Shown here: positions 45,061 through 57,169 of the stretch, in pieces
How the letters are laid out: each line of letters begins with the position of its first letter
How positions within the stretch are numbered: the first letter of the stretch is position 1
Origin: Bryum argenteum
Lineage: Eukaryota > Streptophyta > Bryopsida > Bryales > Bryaceae
Reading direction: 5' to 3'
Length of the DNA: 64,000 nt
Assembly: GCA_037043015.1 (NCBI GenBank)
Contig: CM073327.1
Coordinates: forward strand, 13,746,727-13,810,726
Program-made: the position numbers and the translations under genes
Notes under the pieces: generated by a model
Database searches by the model: none
The model's input: the letters and a program-made list of their open reading frames with translations, nothing else
What the model was told of the DNA's origin: nothing

Positions 45061-47192
45061 TGTGATTTTAATGAATTCATTCACGTTGACAATTCGATTT
45101 GCTTTTGTTTTTAGTGGTGGATGTGTGAAAAGTGAATTAGGTCTTTCTACTTATTTTGAGTAAACAAGAGATCCTTGCTATACAAATGTCCAATGCTTTA
45201 CAATCAAAGTTCTTATTCTCTTCCTAATGACAATTTTTATTTTGAGTAAACAAGAGATTCACCTTCTCTACACTGCTATACAATCAAACTTTTTATTTTC
45301 TCCCTCATCACAATGTGGATATGCAATATTCTTCATGTGAGGTGCAATGCATGACTACGAGTTTTTTTCTCTTTTTCGTACAAACACTCATTCAAAAAAA
45401 CACTTGGAATGATATTTCTTGTAGTCATGAGCAAATTCATTAACCTCAAAGCGGTGAAGGCTCCAGGCCATGGGACAAATTTGTATTAACAACTAAATCT
45501 CAAGGCCATGGGACGGATTTGTATTAACCCCTAAATATCCTTAAAACCCGAATCGGGGTTTGGAGCTTTTGGTCAGGGTCGTTTTTGGGGCAAAAATTAA
45601 TATTTTTGGGCGCATTTTTTACAGTACAGTTCTATAAAGAAGGTGTGGTAGAAAATTTGAAAAAAAATTCCAATTTTTTGCCTAATTTGGCATTTTTTCG
45701 AAATCAAGCTTCGGTGGGGCAGGTTGGGCAATGCTTTCGGCAAACCACGAGTGATGTCAGATTTTGGCGGGCAACATGGGTAAGTGTCCAAGATTAGCGA
45801 GGGGCAGGGTGTTTAGAATGGGATTAGGAATAAACCCTTGATACAAAATGGGGGTTGGCCAACAAGAAGCACTAAATGAGCAAATGGTATGGCCCACCTA
45901 TCCTAAGTAAATGCAGAAACGGACATGGCAATCACCACTATTGGCGGTTGTTCTTTTCAAATTTCAAATTTGCAACAAATTTTGGTTGTGCTCCAAAACA
46001 CAACATGGATCTCCAACTACTCTCCAACTAAATCTTCAGTCTTACATACAAATGCTTCAACACTCACAAGTCATGATTTGAATGTCAATTCTCATAGCAA
46101 AACTAGTGAAACCAATGTTGTAAGTCATAAGAAACTAGATCTGAGTTGCGATTCCGTTGTCATTGCTCGGGGGGGAATGCACGGGTGTGAGCGGGGAGCG
46201 GTGAGCGGTGATTGGCAGATTTATTTTTTTTCATGAAAGATTAAGACCCTATTACCACTCATTGCAAAGACAAATTTAAAAGTTAATAGCCCTATTACCA
46301 TGAAATGGGTGGTTCTGAAATTTTGAAATGGTTAGTTTTAGGCATAAAAGTACCCAAAACCGTGGATATAGGTCCTTTATCCATTTATTTTCATGGTATT
46401 GAGGTCCTACACTATTTCATATATAATCCACATTTGCAAGTTTAAATAAATGTTAATTAAATTATGGATTGGCGTCATCATGTGTAACCAATTCAATTCA
46501 AATCATATACAAAATCTAAACCAAAATTTGGGATGGCCCTTTAGGAAATCAATAAGTTTATTTTACCAGTTTTAATATTTGGATACTAATTAGGACTGAC
46601 GTCATCAATGTCCTATTACACTAGTCACAATTATATGCAATTGCTTCGATTTATGGTATCTGTAGTTTAACATTACAGGTCGCCTTTCCGTGTCTCCTTG
46701 TAAGGTATACAGAGAGACATTCACGTGGCATTGTAGTGGTCCGAGTTTGATTCTCCTCGGACTCGTTTGAGCGTTGCAGTGCGTCTTAAAGCCGCTATCC
46801 CGAGCTATACAAATACTAGACTATAGCCCCTCCCAACATTGGCAAGATTCAATCACTCCAATGGAAAATAAAAAAATCTTCTAAAACTTTTAAACTTAAA
46901 CATTTAGATACACCGGTGCATTGAAATTGGAGTTTAAGAAGTTACATCAAGTTAGGGCTCACGTCACCATTAAAGGCAATCATGGCTTTAGATTACATAG
47001 TATTGAGATACTTATAGTAATACTTGAAGCACTTAGTGTAGATTAAGCTATCAACTATAATCACGATAAATAAAAATATAAAATCGTATATATTTAAAAA
47101 CACATATAGATGGTATATAAGTAATAGATCATGGTAAACTACAAAGGTATGGCGCTACCATGTCCAGTACCTATCAGAAAACAAATCATGAA
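45061..47192. other. AT-rich spacer with a SINE-like copy
   Basis: No gene is supported. A ~35-bp direct repeat (AGGCCATGGGACRRATTTGT, then ATTAAC) lies at 45462 and 45503. A single TTAACCCCTAA end is at 45523. The SINE-like copy at about 46680-46860 is listed separately. Confidence 0.4.
46680..46860 (+). repeat. Second SINE-like copy
   Basis: CCGAGTTTGATTCTCCTCGG is box B-like. The following ACTCGTTTGAGCGTT and the GTCTTAAAGCCGCTATCC-like tail resemble the element at 41260, which has ATCCGTTTGAGCGTTTAATG. Confidence 0.45.
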
Positions 47193-50100
47193 CTAGGCAG
47201 ACGGTGTAGTACCATTAAAGTGATGATTACACTGATCAGCCTCAAAGTCTATAAACTTAAGCACACTATTGCTATAACGTCGACGTGGAGTGTCAGACAA
47301 AATGGGAGATGGAGCTTGAACAAACTCTTGAGCAAGACGCTCAGCGTAGGATGGTAGGGTGAATTTTGATGGAGGGCTCTTGTAGAGATGAGCGTTGCGA
47401 GTCAATTGCTCTTTCAGACCTGCGATCTTAAAATTGCAAAGAAAGTCAGTCCTACCGATTTGAAAGTGCGTAAGTTAAAATCAAAAAAGAGAACACAAGA
47501 TGGTATTACGCACCAATGAACTTTCGTGGCTTCTTCACGACCGGGAGGGGCTGATTCTTCACGTTCGTCAGAATCATAGTCTGCGGGAGGGGCTGATTCT
47601 CCACTTTCTTCATCACCGGGAGGACCATTCTTGTAATCCGCGAGTACACCATCAAAGATCTCTTCGTCCGGTTCCATAGCGATGAGGTGTCGGTTCGAGC
47701 GCGCGCGCAAGCAATCACAGATGCACCTAAAAAATCAGAAGCCCACATTAAAAACGCGAAACGTAGAAACGAATTCTAATGTAGAGTCTACGGAAACATT
47801 ACATGTACTTGCGCTCCAGTCGAAGACTATACCCCCCTCGTCCGTGAGACAATCGACGAAACATTGAATGAAGGAAGGGTCCTTTTCTCGTGAGCCTCTC
47901 CACAGCGTACCGTCCGGACGATAACGCAGGGTTTCTTTCTCTGCAAAGTTACAGAGGTGGTCTTCCTCATCAGGTACGATTGCCACACCCGCGTATGCGT
48001 GTGACACTTGCCGAGTTTGGAAGTTCGAAACATATTCTTTGCGAACATACACTTTGATATGGAAGCAGTGAGTCTGCAAAACACAAGTATAGATACATTA
48101 ATATAGATGCATAGACGGCAATAACCATGAATTGCGAAATTGGAAACTAGAATCTGATTCGTACCTCTTTCGGTTTGGGTACGATAGAGGCCATAGGGAG
48201 GGGATTATATCCCCACCAGTCTCGAACAAGACGAAAACCATATGTATGCGACTCAGAATCGAGAGTACGCTCAATTTTACGACATTTGAGATGCATCAGA
48301 AGAATGGCTCCAACGTCTGTCAAATGATACGCGGCAAACACGAAGAGGCTCTCAAAGTAGGTTTTCTCACGCCGGTTCCAGGATGGAATTTCTGTTGGAG
48401 ACACACCCGGTACAAGCAAGTTCTCGGGAGCATCTGCAAAAATGAGATCAATCCATGGATGCTTGGGTTCATACTCCATCGCCGAACACGGGTACTTACG
48501 GTCTTTTACAATCTGAGATATGAGTCAAAAATTAGGTAGTGGCTAATAGATTTACAAGTACAAAACGTAACAAGGGAGATTATGAATGACAAATGTATGA
48601 AATAATACCTTCTTGATGTGCTCGACAATATCTAGGATTTGCGAATCTCATTTTGCCGTCTTCGATGACTGGTGAACCAAATCTCCAATGTTCCCCTTCT
48701 CCAGATTCATTGGCAGAGTGACTGATATTTTCGACGACGAGCTGCTAACAATGTGATTGGGTTTCGGAAGAGGGCGTCTAGCGAATATTGGCTGGCTGAG
48801 GCGACGTGGGGACTGCTGCAAGTTGTGGTCAACGATGAATGATTGAGGTGGGGACTCAGCATTCGTAAGTCTACCTGTTGAAAGTTGAGTCAATCTTGCA
48901 CCGCGTCGAATTGTATTGTTTGCGGCTCCCGCTGATGTCTGAGTCAGATCAGCATCTTCAGGCCCTGCAATGTCTTCTGAGAGGGGAGCATTTTCTTCTG
49001 ATTCTTGCTCAAGATCTACAACAGGCTCTGCAAGAGCGTTGCGTCGCTTCCTGTTTGCACGGGACTTGGGCACTGCAACTGGTGAACAAGGAGAAGAGAT
49101 TGGATCATGTGCGACTTGTAAAATAGAGAGGTCGTCATCGTTATCGTCGTCAATGTCCATTGGTGCAGAGTCAGCTGGGTTGGAAGCGAGGCTCTGAAGA
49201 AGATGCTTCTCCTCCTTGTGCACGTAGTTGTTGTCGCACTCCAGAAACCATCCACCGGTCGTCAATTGGGAGTTAGTAAACCGCTCTTGTTGGGCTGTGG
49301 AGAAAAACCTGCGGGGATCATTCGTGACTGTAATGTCCTCGAACTCCATTTGAATGGAGAACGAAGCTAATGCTCCCTTCGCAACGAGCTCTTGTTTTAA
49401 GTACCTACAAAAATTTGAACAAATCAGATACTGAAGATTGAACAAGTTGTACCAATTTTATTAATATTAGAGAGTAAATTAGAAACATACCGGAATAAAA
49501 GTCGCTTAATTGTGGCTTTGCCTCCGGTAATCTTTTGAAGATCTGAGCCTTTGATGAACTTTGGGCTTGCATTAGGACCAAGATAGTTGTTGAATGCCTT
49601 GTCTCATTAGAGCAGCCTCCACTTCTGGACATAAACCGATGGCTTTAGGACAACACTAGACCACTCAATGTTGAGGTTCTCGTTTTCAACGAGATACTGC
49701 ATTTCACTTTCAAGTGATTGCTCTAGCTAAAAATACAAGAAACATGTTAGAATGTAAAGTAACTGATAAACTCAAATATTGTAATCATGGAACGAAATTG
49801 CAAATTACCTGTGCCCAAAATGAAGCCCGATGGAGAAATGCAACCAAAGCTCTATCTTTCATCGGGCGTTCTTCTGGAAAACGAACCGATCGCCGAACTT
49901 CGTTTGGTGAGTTCCACCATTGCAGCCACTTCGCTTTGAAATCGAAGTGAACATTGGTGGTGGCTACCATGTGTAAGCGATAGATTGTCATATCGGGCTT
50001 CAAGTTTTGGCTGTAATGAGAATAAATCTGCGCATGAGAATCACAATTTTGGTGAGAGCAATAGACACAAAGACGGAAACAATGATATGAAATCAAAGCA

Positions 50101-51561
50101 CGCAGCCACATTTACCTCTTTCGCAAAAACTTTCCCAAGTTTGTTATTCGCCACAGCGACCATCTTGTCGAAATTCTTCCCACGAATTGACTTGATCTCA
50201 GCCTTGATGGCGTTATCCATAGCACTCCATACGCCCGCTCCTGTTTGCTTGTCTTTTGGAACCGTGGCGTAGTACGTAGCTTCAGCATTGTCTGATGCTT
50301 TCGCTAACCTCCTCTGTATACCAAATCAGAACACAAGTCAGAAGTTGTTTTAAATAAAAATGAAGGAACAGAGTCAAGCACATATATAGTTAACGTACCG
50401 CGTATAGAAATTTTACAAAAACGTCTATAGTGACAAGATACCAAGTCTCCTTTTTTGCTTTCGCATTTTTACAGATCCTGTAATCCTCTGGAGAAATGAG
50501 GTTCTTGAAATCTTCGAGTTTCAATTTCCCAAACTTCCTCATGCGTTGCAGTTTGGCACACAAACTGTCCTCGACATGATCATGTTCAGTGGACCTACAA
50601 AATAGAACGAAAGATAAAAAGAATTGAATATGAGAAAACCATAAAATGAAATGAAATTTGGAAATGCAACATTTACTTACCAGTTAATGTCGTTCGTAGC
50701 ATCGAGGAGGAGATTGCTTTCTCCCCGGGCATCGAGTACGATGCAGTCAACCGAAATGTACCACGAGGGATCATTCTTGTGGTACCTCTCGATATGACGC
50801 ATCCACGCCGTAACACGATGGTTGCCTTTGTAAACATAAAAGTATTTGTCGCTAAGGTCATGAAGATCTGGATCGGACCGCAACATACTCTCGAACTCCT
50901 CGTTTGCGGCTTTCCAAAGCGGGTTCGTCCACAATTCATCTTGAGTGTCAACGATTTTTTCTCGACCTTTCCTATCAAAGGGCAACACGTACATTACCCG
51001 ATCGCCTTTGCGGTATCCTTTGTTGAACTCATTCTCAAGTTTCCTGACGTCTTGTTCAGAGATCGGGCGAACCTTCGGATAACAAACGAGACGGCAGAGT
51101 GGAATTAGCATACGAGACTTCTTAACAAGTTTGAAGCGTAACCTGTTTATGATTGCAATCGAATCACTCTTGTGGAGCATTCGCATCTCGTTCGCACTCC
51201 AGTCGGGGTCCTTGTTCTGAAGATGTTGAGGCACGTGAATGATTCCAACATTGACACCTCCTGGCAATGTAGTTTCTTCATCATCCGAGAGGGATTGGTG
51301 GATGTCATGGTCCTGGGACGGTAATTGAATATCTGCAGCTTCGAGAGGATTGTCACATGAAACTGCATTGCATTCGCCTTCCAGAGGTTGGCGAACAGTT
51401 TCCGAAGGACTCTCTTGCTGATCTCTAGTTCCGAGGTCTTCAACAGTTCCCACACCATCAAGTATGATTTCATCTCCGTTGGAAGGTACAGATTGTGCAG
51501 GATTTCGAAGAAGCGAGTTGGCATCTTCATCTTGAATGAGATGGGCTTGAGCTATGTTCAT
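47193..51561 (-). pseudogene. ParB/Srx-like plus N6/N4 DNA methyltransferase-like gene, with internal stops
   Basis: Ten exons join with GT-AG sites and matching phase: 51561-50681, 50594-50399, 50313-50116, 50027-49809, 49726-49491, 49404-48609, 48512-48165, 48073-47803, 47726-47514, about 47420-47193. Exon 1 starts MNIAQAHLIQ and contains VRPISEQDVRKLENEFNKG and YVYKGNHRVTAWMRHIERYH then ISVDCIVLDAR, like the ParB/sulfiredoxin fold with its GNHR motif. Exon 6 is an acidic, disordered linker. Exons 7-9 look like a beta-class DNA methyltransferase: WIDLIFADAPENL (DPPY position), DPSFIQCFVDCLTDEGGIVF then DWSASTCAS (FxGxG position), RSNRHLIAMEPDEEIF. Catalytic motifs are altered. Lesions are TAA-TGA at 49604-49609, TGA at 48648-48650, and a frame change in a (GC)5 run at 47699-47708. 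Intact splice phases around these argue for recent decay or assembly error. Confidence 0.6.
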
Positions 51562-51700
51562 CTGGCAATGCACGAAACCAAATACAACACAACAGAAAAG
51601 AATAACATAGTGTAAAATGAACAATAATATATAGAAAGTAATACATGTTCTTTTTGTAAATAAGTATATGATATACATATCATATAATGTGACGATACAA

Positions 51701-53827
51701 CTAAGGAGTATGCAACTTTGTGGCAAGTCGCGGAGAACGTCTGAGTGCAAGTCTAGCTAATTCTTTCACTTGGATACGTAGAGCTTTGGCCTCATTCTTC
51801 TTAATTCGCATGTTGACCGCTCGTGCAACCCGATCTACGTCACCACGTGATGTGTGACGGACAGGTGAGGCAGGAGGTGGAGTTTCCGGAATCGAAGACA
51901 ATGCTATGGCTAATCGACGGGACTCCACTATAGCCAACACATGGTCTCTCAAAGTGGATAGATCGCTATCCGCATCCGATTCTTCGTCTTTGACAACTCT
52001 TGCATGCTTCCAACGATCCTGCCATACCAACAAAAAATTTAGCTACGTAAAATCTTCTAAAACATATAAAAAAGGATAATGCAAATCTAAGCATACAAGA
52101 ACTCGGGGAGCCACAATCCTACAGCACACGATTGCGTTTCCAGGGAGTCCGACGCATTAAAAAACAACAAAATTGTCCACCAAACTCGATCTAGCATAGA
52201 GGATCTGTCTCAGGCCCGCACACAAAGACAAAGATGAGACCTCGACGGCAACCAAGGTAAGGGACAGCTTTTGCAAGCCAGATGGAACAGAGTGATGCAA
52301 GCACCCTGCAATCAAATTTCCCACACATATGCATAACAGCCCGGAAAAGAATAAAACGTAAAAAGTGAATAAATTGCAGAGTGCTACTGCAATGAGAAAA
52401 ATGCAAAGCCGAAACAAGGGCCACGCCCATCACCGAGCACGAGCATGGTCTCCCACCCAGCTACATTTCACGAGCTCAGCAGCGTAGAGGAATGCCTCAG
52501 GCCCGCCCACGAAGGCACAGAGCCGTCATCGGCTACCTGAAGGGAGTGCAGATGCGAGCCAAGAGAGGGCCGTGATCAAGGCAAGCACCCTGCAATCGCT
52601 ATACCTACACCCATGCAAACGACCCCGGGGAAGAATCAAAAGTAAAATTTTAAAAAAAATTCAAAAGTGGTCCTTCACCTCCCAGACTTGCGTCAACGCA
52701 AGTTTGGGGAGGTTTCCAGCAATCCTCCAAATGCAGGGGCCACCCCCATCACCGAGGACGAGTCAGCGACCCCCTCCCGCCACTTCTCCTTCTTCTACCT
52801 CCATCCAGCTGCATTGAGGAGTGCCTCAGGCCCGCCCACGAAGGCACTCAGCCGTCATCAGCTACATGAAGGGAGTGCAGATGCGAGCCAAGAGCGGGCC
52901 CTAATGAAGGCAAGCACCCTGCAATCGCTTTTTCCACACCCATGCAAACGACCCCGGGGAAGAATCAAAAGTAAAAATTGATAAAAAAGAGAATTGTTCC
53001 TGCGAAGAGAATACAGTGCAATGCCGAAACAGGTGCCACGCCCATCACCGAGCACGAGCATGCCTCACCCCCCGCCATCCTCACTTCAAGAGCTCAGCAG
53101 CATAGAGGAATGCGTCAGGCCCGCCCACGAGTGCACAGAGCTTGATCCAGCAAAACTGAGGTGTGCCTCAGGCCGCCCACGAGTCGCAGAGCCTTCATTG
53201 GCACAGAGCTCTGAAAGAGGCTCCTCAGTCAAAACGACGCCACCGACCTAGTATTCTGTTCAGGAAGCGGCATTACAGGCAAAATCGATGAAACTCCAAC
53301 AATTGAACTTCGGAAACTGTAGACCGGTAAGACTGCCGTTGCAAGCAGATCACGAGGACGACGACAAGGGCCGAATTTCGAAAAAAAAAATTCCTTTTCA
53401 GAGAACAGCGATGCACACAATCGATGAACTCAATTTTTCCACAAAAGAAGCAGAGAGTCCTCGGCATCCTCAAGTACCAAATTGAGTACATGATGAAGGA
53501 TGTGAATCTTACCTTGTAGCCCCTCGCAAACCACGCCTCCTTTTCTTCACGAGTCTTCACTATCATTTCTGGAGCATAACAGAGAGCGTATTCCCTATAG
53601 AACTCATAAAAGATGCTTGACTGTGAATCGACACTCACATTCTCTGGATTCATCTCCGTGTTCTCTTCTCCTTGGACCACTGTCTCCTCCTTCTGCTCAA
53701 GGTTCGCCATGACCTCGTTCGCTTCTACAACTGAAGCTCCTTCGCTCGCACGAAACTCAACATCGAATAAGTTTACACTGTTTAAAAAACAAGTTGAGTC
53801 CTCCAGGGCCATCGCTATCCTTGACAT
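51701..53827 (-). CDS. Unknown two-exon protein, 210 residues
   Basis: Exon 1 (53827-53513) ends WFARGYK at a GTAAGA donor. Exon 2 (52018-51701) starts DRWKHARVVKDEESDADSDL after TATGGCAG and ends LATKLHTP with a TAG. Phase agrees. The N-terminal part is acidic and Glu-rich (SEGASVVEANEVMANLEQKE) with FYEFYREYALCYAPEMIVKT. The C-terminal part is basic and helical (VARAVNMRIKKNEAKALRIQ, KELARLALRRSPR). No domain is recognised. It is on the same strand as the ParB/methyltransferase-like gene, whose start lies only 140 bp beyond its stop. That could mean an upstream gene of a conserved pair, or 5' exons of the same gene if the TAG is another lesion. Confidence 0.5.
52200..53235. repeat. Diverged ~300-330 bp tandem repeats within the intron
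   Basis: CTCAGGCCCGCCCACGAAGG and AGCACCCTGCAATCGCT followed by CATGCAAACGACCCCGGGG recur. The first motif is at about 52207, 52497, 52826, 53115 and 53168, the second at about 52290, 52590 and 52918. A CACGCCCATCACCGAGCACG-type run also repeats (52423, 53038). The array lies in the 1.5-kb intron of the two-exon gene. Confidence 0.75.
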
Positions 53828-54710
53828 TAAGGACGTCCATGTTCATCTACGTGGCTCGGCGGAAAGCAGCTAGCTTCGGCTAGGGTTTTGACGGCAGTTT
53901 GATGCTGCTATTTCGGGGCTCTGCCACGCCGCAGGCTCTTCTCGGAGGAGTGAAGGCATCTTCGACAAAATCGGAGGTGACGGGGCTTCTGAGCCGCTTC
54001 GAACAGCGCCGATGAAGAAGGCGGGATGCTTGAGACAGCGTCGGTGTATCGAAGGTGGGAACCGGGTATCACTACTTCGAAACGGGTATCGCAGCGCATG
54101 TGAGTAACGGGTATCACAGCGCATGTTGTGAACCCAAAAACCGCCATGAGGTGGCATTTGGTCACAAGGGGTTTTGAAGAGCAAGATTAGATGAGAAAAG
54201 AAGAGGGGAAGAAGGAAAGACAAGAAGAAGACAAGGAAATAGGGAAGAAGAAGAAGAGAACCACCGGCCGGATGGCTTGGAAGTGGTCTCTACTCTTTTG
54301 ATTGCCATTCCTTCGTCTTAGGTCCAAATGGGGCGTGCCATAGCTTTTTGGAAAGCTAAGCTCAATGTGCACACGCCCCTAAGATCTCAAAGGCAGAGGA
54401 TCAACGAGCTAAGACTGATTGCTGTTTGACTGTGGCGGTTTTTGCCACTGCCGGGGGGGAAAACTTTTTCAACACCCCGACTTTGGAAGCTCATATCTCC
54501 CTCTCTACAACTCGGAATTGAGCATGCTTTATATCATTGGAAAGCTCTACTGGAGCTCTATCTAGTGTAGAAATCTCAGAGGAGTTGAAGAAAAATCGAG
54601 TGAGCTATGGGGGAAACAATCTGACTGACTTTCATAGGGCAAGAACAAGCTCTTATCTTAATAACAAAGGAACTCAATAAGGAGGAGGAAGATGAGTGAG
54701 GCAAGACAAG

Positions 54711-54915
54711 CATTTTGAGAAGGGCTCTTCTTCTCCTAACTACTAACACTTCAACAACAAGATCATTTTGAGAAGGGCTCTCCTTCTCCTAACTACTAAC
54801 ACTTCAAAATCAAGATCATTTTGAGAAGGGCTCTTCTTCTCCTAACTACTAACACTTCAACAACAAGATCATTTTGAGAACGGCTCTCCTTCTCCTAACT
54901 ACTAACGATTCAAGA
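54711..54915. repeat. 54-bp tandem repeat, four copies
   Basis: Each unit has TTTTGAGAAGGGCTCTTCTT, CTCCTAACTACTAACACTTC and an AACAACAAGATCA tail with few changes. A looser related unit (CCTTCCTCCTCCTAACTAC) follows at 54956. Confidence 0.9.
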
Positions 54916-55689
54916 AAGATGATCAAGGTGAACAAAGAGGAAAAGGAGGCCGATGGCCTTCCTCCTCCTAACTACATAGATGAATAGGTAGGTGAACAAA
55001 ATGGAGGAGAAGGAGGCCCAAGGCCTTCCTTCTCCTACTCTAACGTAAACTAAGAGGAAATGGAAGAGGTCAAGATAGCTTGGAAACAAGCTATTAAGTA
55101 CCAAATGGGAGCCGCCAAAAAGGCGGCTCACCCTAACCCTAACTAAGGCTCAAAGCCCTACTAAGGTCTCTTCGATGAATGCCACCACTACTTCACGCGC
55201 TCCGTCCTCCAAGCATCCAATCCATCACCGGCTCTACCAATGGAAGTAGCTCACACATATCATCCAAAGTTAAGTGAATAAAACCAAGACAATCAATCAT
55301 AAACACTAATATGAACATCAAAGGTTAGAGGTGAAAGGCCAAGGGTAAAATGTCCAACTCTATTTTAAGCAACTAACCCTATTTCTAATTAAGGATCCAC
55401 TAGGGGGATTCATTCCTCCTCTAGTCATTCCCCATCGAACTATGGATCCACTAGGGGGATTCATTCCTCCTCTAGCCCTTCCACACCCTAAAGCTTAATT
55501 TCGTGCCAAACAATCTACCGAAAGCCTTCTACCAACGAACCCTTAACATTCATATTACATTCATAACTAGATTATCCTAATTCCATCAAATTACTTCAAA
55601 ATGACATGGTTTGCTAAATCCTCATTGATAAAAACCACAATAAACAACATTTTAACAAGAGAGCGTATAACACGCTCTCACACATGTGG

Positions 55690-56215
55690 AAACGGGTATT
55701 GCAGCGCATGCACCAGGGTATCCCACATGGGAACCGGGTATCAGAGGAGGTGGCATCATCGCGGGTAGAATAATATAGGCGGGACAAGTTTCTAATGGAG
55801 AGTATAGGGTATCAGAGTAGAGGTACAGGGTATCAGTGTAGGGGTAAAGGGTATCGAAGGTACATGAGCGGTCTGGTTAATACGGGTGGTACATGGTATC
55901 AGAGGGGGCTACTGGGTATCATAGTAGGGGGGTACATGGTATCCTAGGTATAGAAGCGAGCATGATAATATGGGGGGGGCAGAGTATTAGAAGGGGGATA
56001 AGGTGTATCCTAGTAAAGGGGTTTGGAGTATTTGAGGTAGAGTAGCGTTCAGCGTAATATATAGGATTACTTGGTATTGTTGTAGGGGGAGCAGGTACCA
56101 CAAAAGGGGGTTCAGGGTATCAGTGCTAGTGGAGCAAGGAGAATAATATAGGAGGGTACAGGGTATTATTGTGGCGGAAGCGGGTATAAAGAAGGCGCCT
56201 GAGTACAAGTTATCG
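55690..56215. repeat. Degenerate GGGTATCAG-rich array
   Basis: GGGTATC or GGTATC occurs over a dozen times at irregular 20-45 bp spacing, mixed with G runs and AGRGTACA motifs. Earlier short clusters of the same motif are at 54050-54125, 13360-13405, 16305-16350 and 25285-25315. Confidence 0.6.
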
Positions 56216-56466
56216 AAGGGGGTGACTAGACATATTGTATAATTGACTCGTATATTTTACATTCCATGATAACTTCACCCACACACTATATTGTATTTGC
56301 GATTATCCTGAACACCGTACTTAGTCACTGCAGGCCATATTTCTGTGATTTATACGTATTACAACAAAACAAACGTGAACTCAGTAGTTGTGTTTCATCA
56401 CCAATTCTAGACCAAAATCTACACTTGCGTGCCTAAAAATCATAATCCCATATTTATCCTATAGAG

Positions 56467-57169
56467 GTGAATGCTAATATGTGTCCAGACTCCTTCATGA
56501 CACTTAAGAAAAACGTCATGTCATTTACCTCCTCCTCTAAAATGCGATCACTTGTATATTCATCTTCCTCATCATCTACCAACTTCTTCTTCTGGTCCAT
56601 CCGCTCCATGTTCTGGGAACTGGTCTTCAATTCTTTCTCCGTATCGTCATAACCTATATCATCTATGTCATCGCCCTTGAGACCTTCCTCGGCATCACCC
56701 TATTATGCAAACATTCATTTCATTAAACGAAAATTGTATTGACTTAAAGGCAAAAAGTCAAGAATACTACTGTACATGTTTCTCGCAATCTTGTGCATCC
56801 TCATCACCTCTTACGTAATAACATAGATAATCGCTGGACGTTGATTCTTCTACCGCGCTCCTCGTCTTCTATAAATCTATTGAACTCGATCACATCATCA
56901 ACTGTATCTTTCTCGCCAACTTCGATCACTGTGTCAAGATTGATCGACCGCATTTTGAGATTGCGCCTATGCTGGGGCCCGACTTCATCATCGTTCAGAT
57001 CATAATCAGCAGGGCCTCCCTCATCTCCACTCGACCTAGACGCACCCACCTTTCGCAATGCACTTCATTTGCGCGCTTTCGTATTACTAAAACGAGTACC
57101 CCCTCTCTTTTTCTTCTTCTTCGGCACACTCTCAATGGATCTTTCAGACCCCAAGTTCACCGCGTTCAT
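56467..57169 (-). pseudogene. Small charged nuclear-type gene, divergent from the MULE-like gene
   Basis: From the ATG at 57169 the minus strand reads MNAVNLGSERSIESVPKKKK then KRGGTRFSNTKARK, a strong NLS-like start. An in-frame TGA follows (57065-57067), and the frame continues SALRKVGASRSSGDEGGPAD, YDLNDDEVGPQHRRNLKMRS and VIEVGEKDTVDDVIEFNRFI to about 56804. A second acidic block at 56700-56467 (GDDIDDIGYDDTEKEL, MERMDQKKKLVDDEEDE) is probably another exon, but the junction is unresolved. No known domain. It starts about 510 bp from the start of the plus-strand transposase-like gene, so the two probably share an upstream region. Confidence 0.45.

Larger units (their letters stand above)
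53870..56460. other. Repeat-rich spacer
   Basis: No gene is supported. Minus-strand frames near 53870-54223 overlap in two frames without motifs. It holds the 54-bp repeats (54711-54915), a pair of GGATCCACTAGGGGGATTCA repeats at 55392 and 55445, and GGGTATC-rich arrays at 54050-54125 and 55690-56215. Confidence 0.45.
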
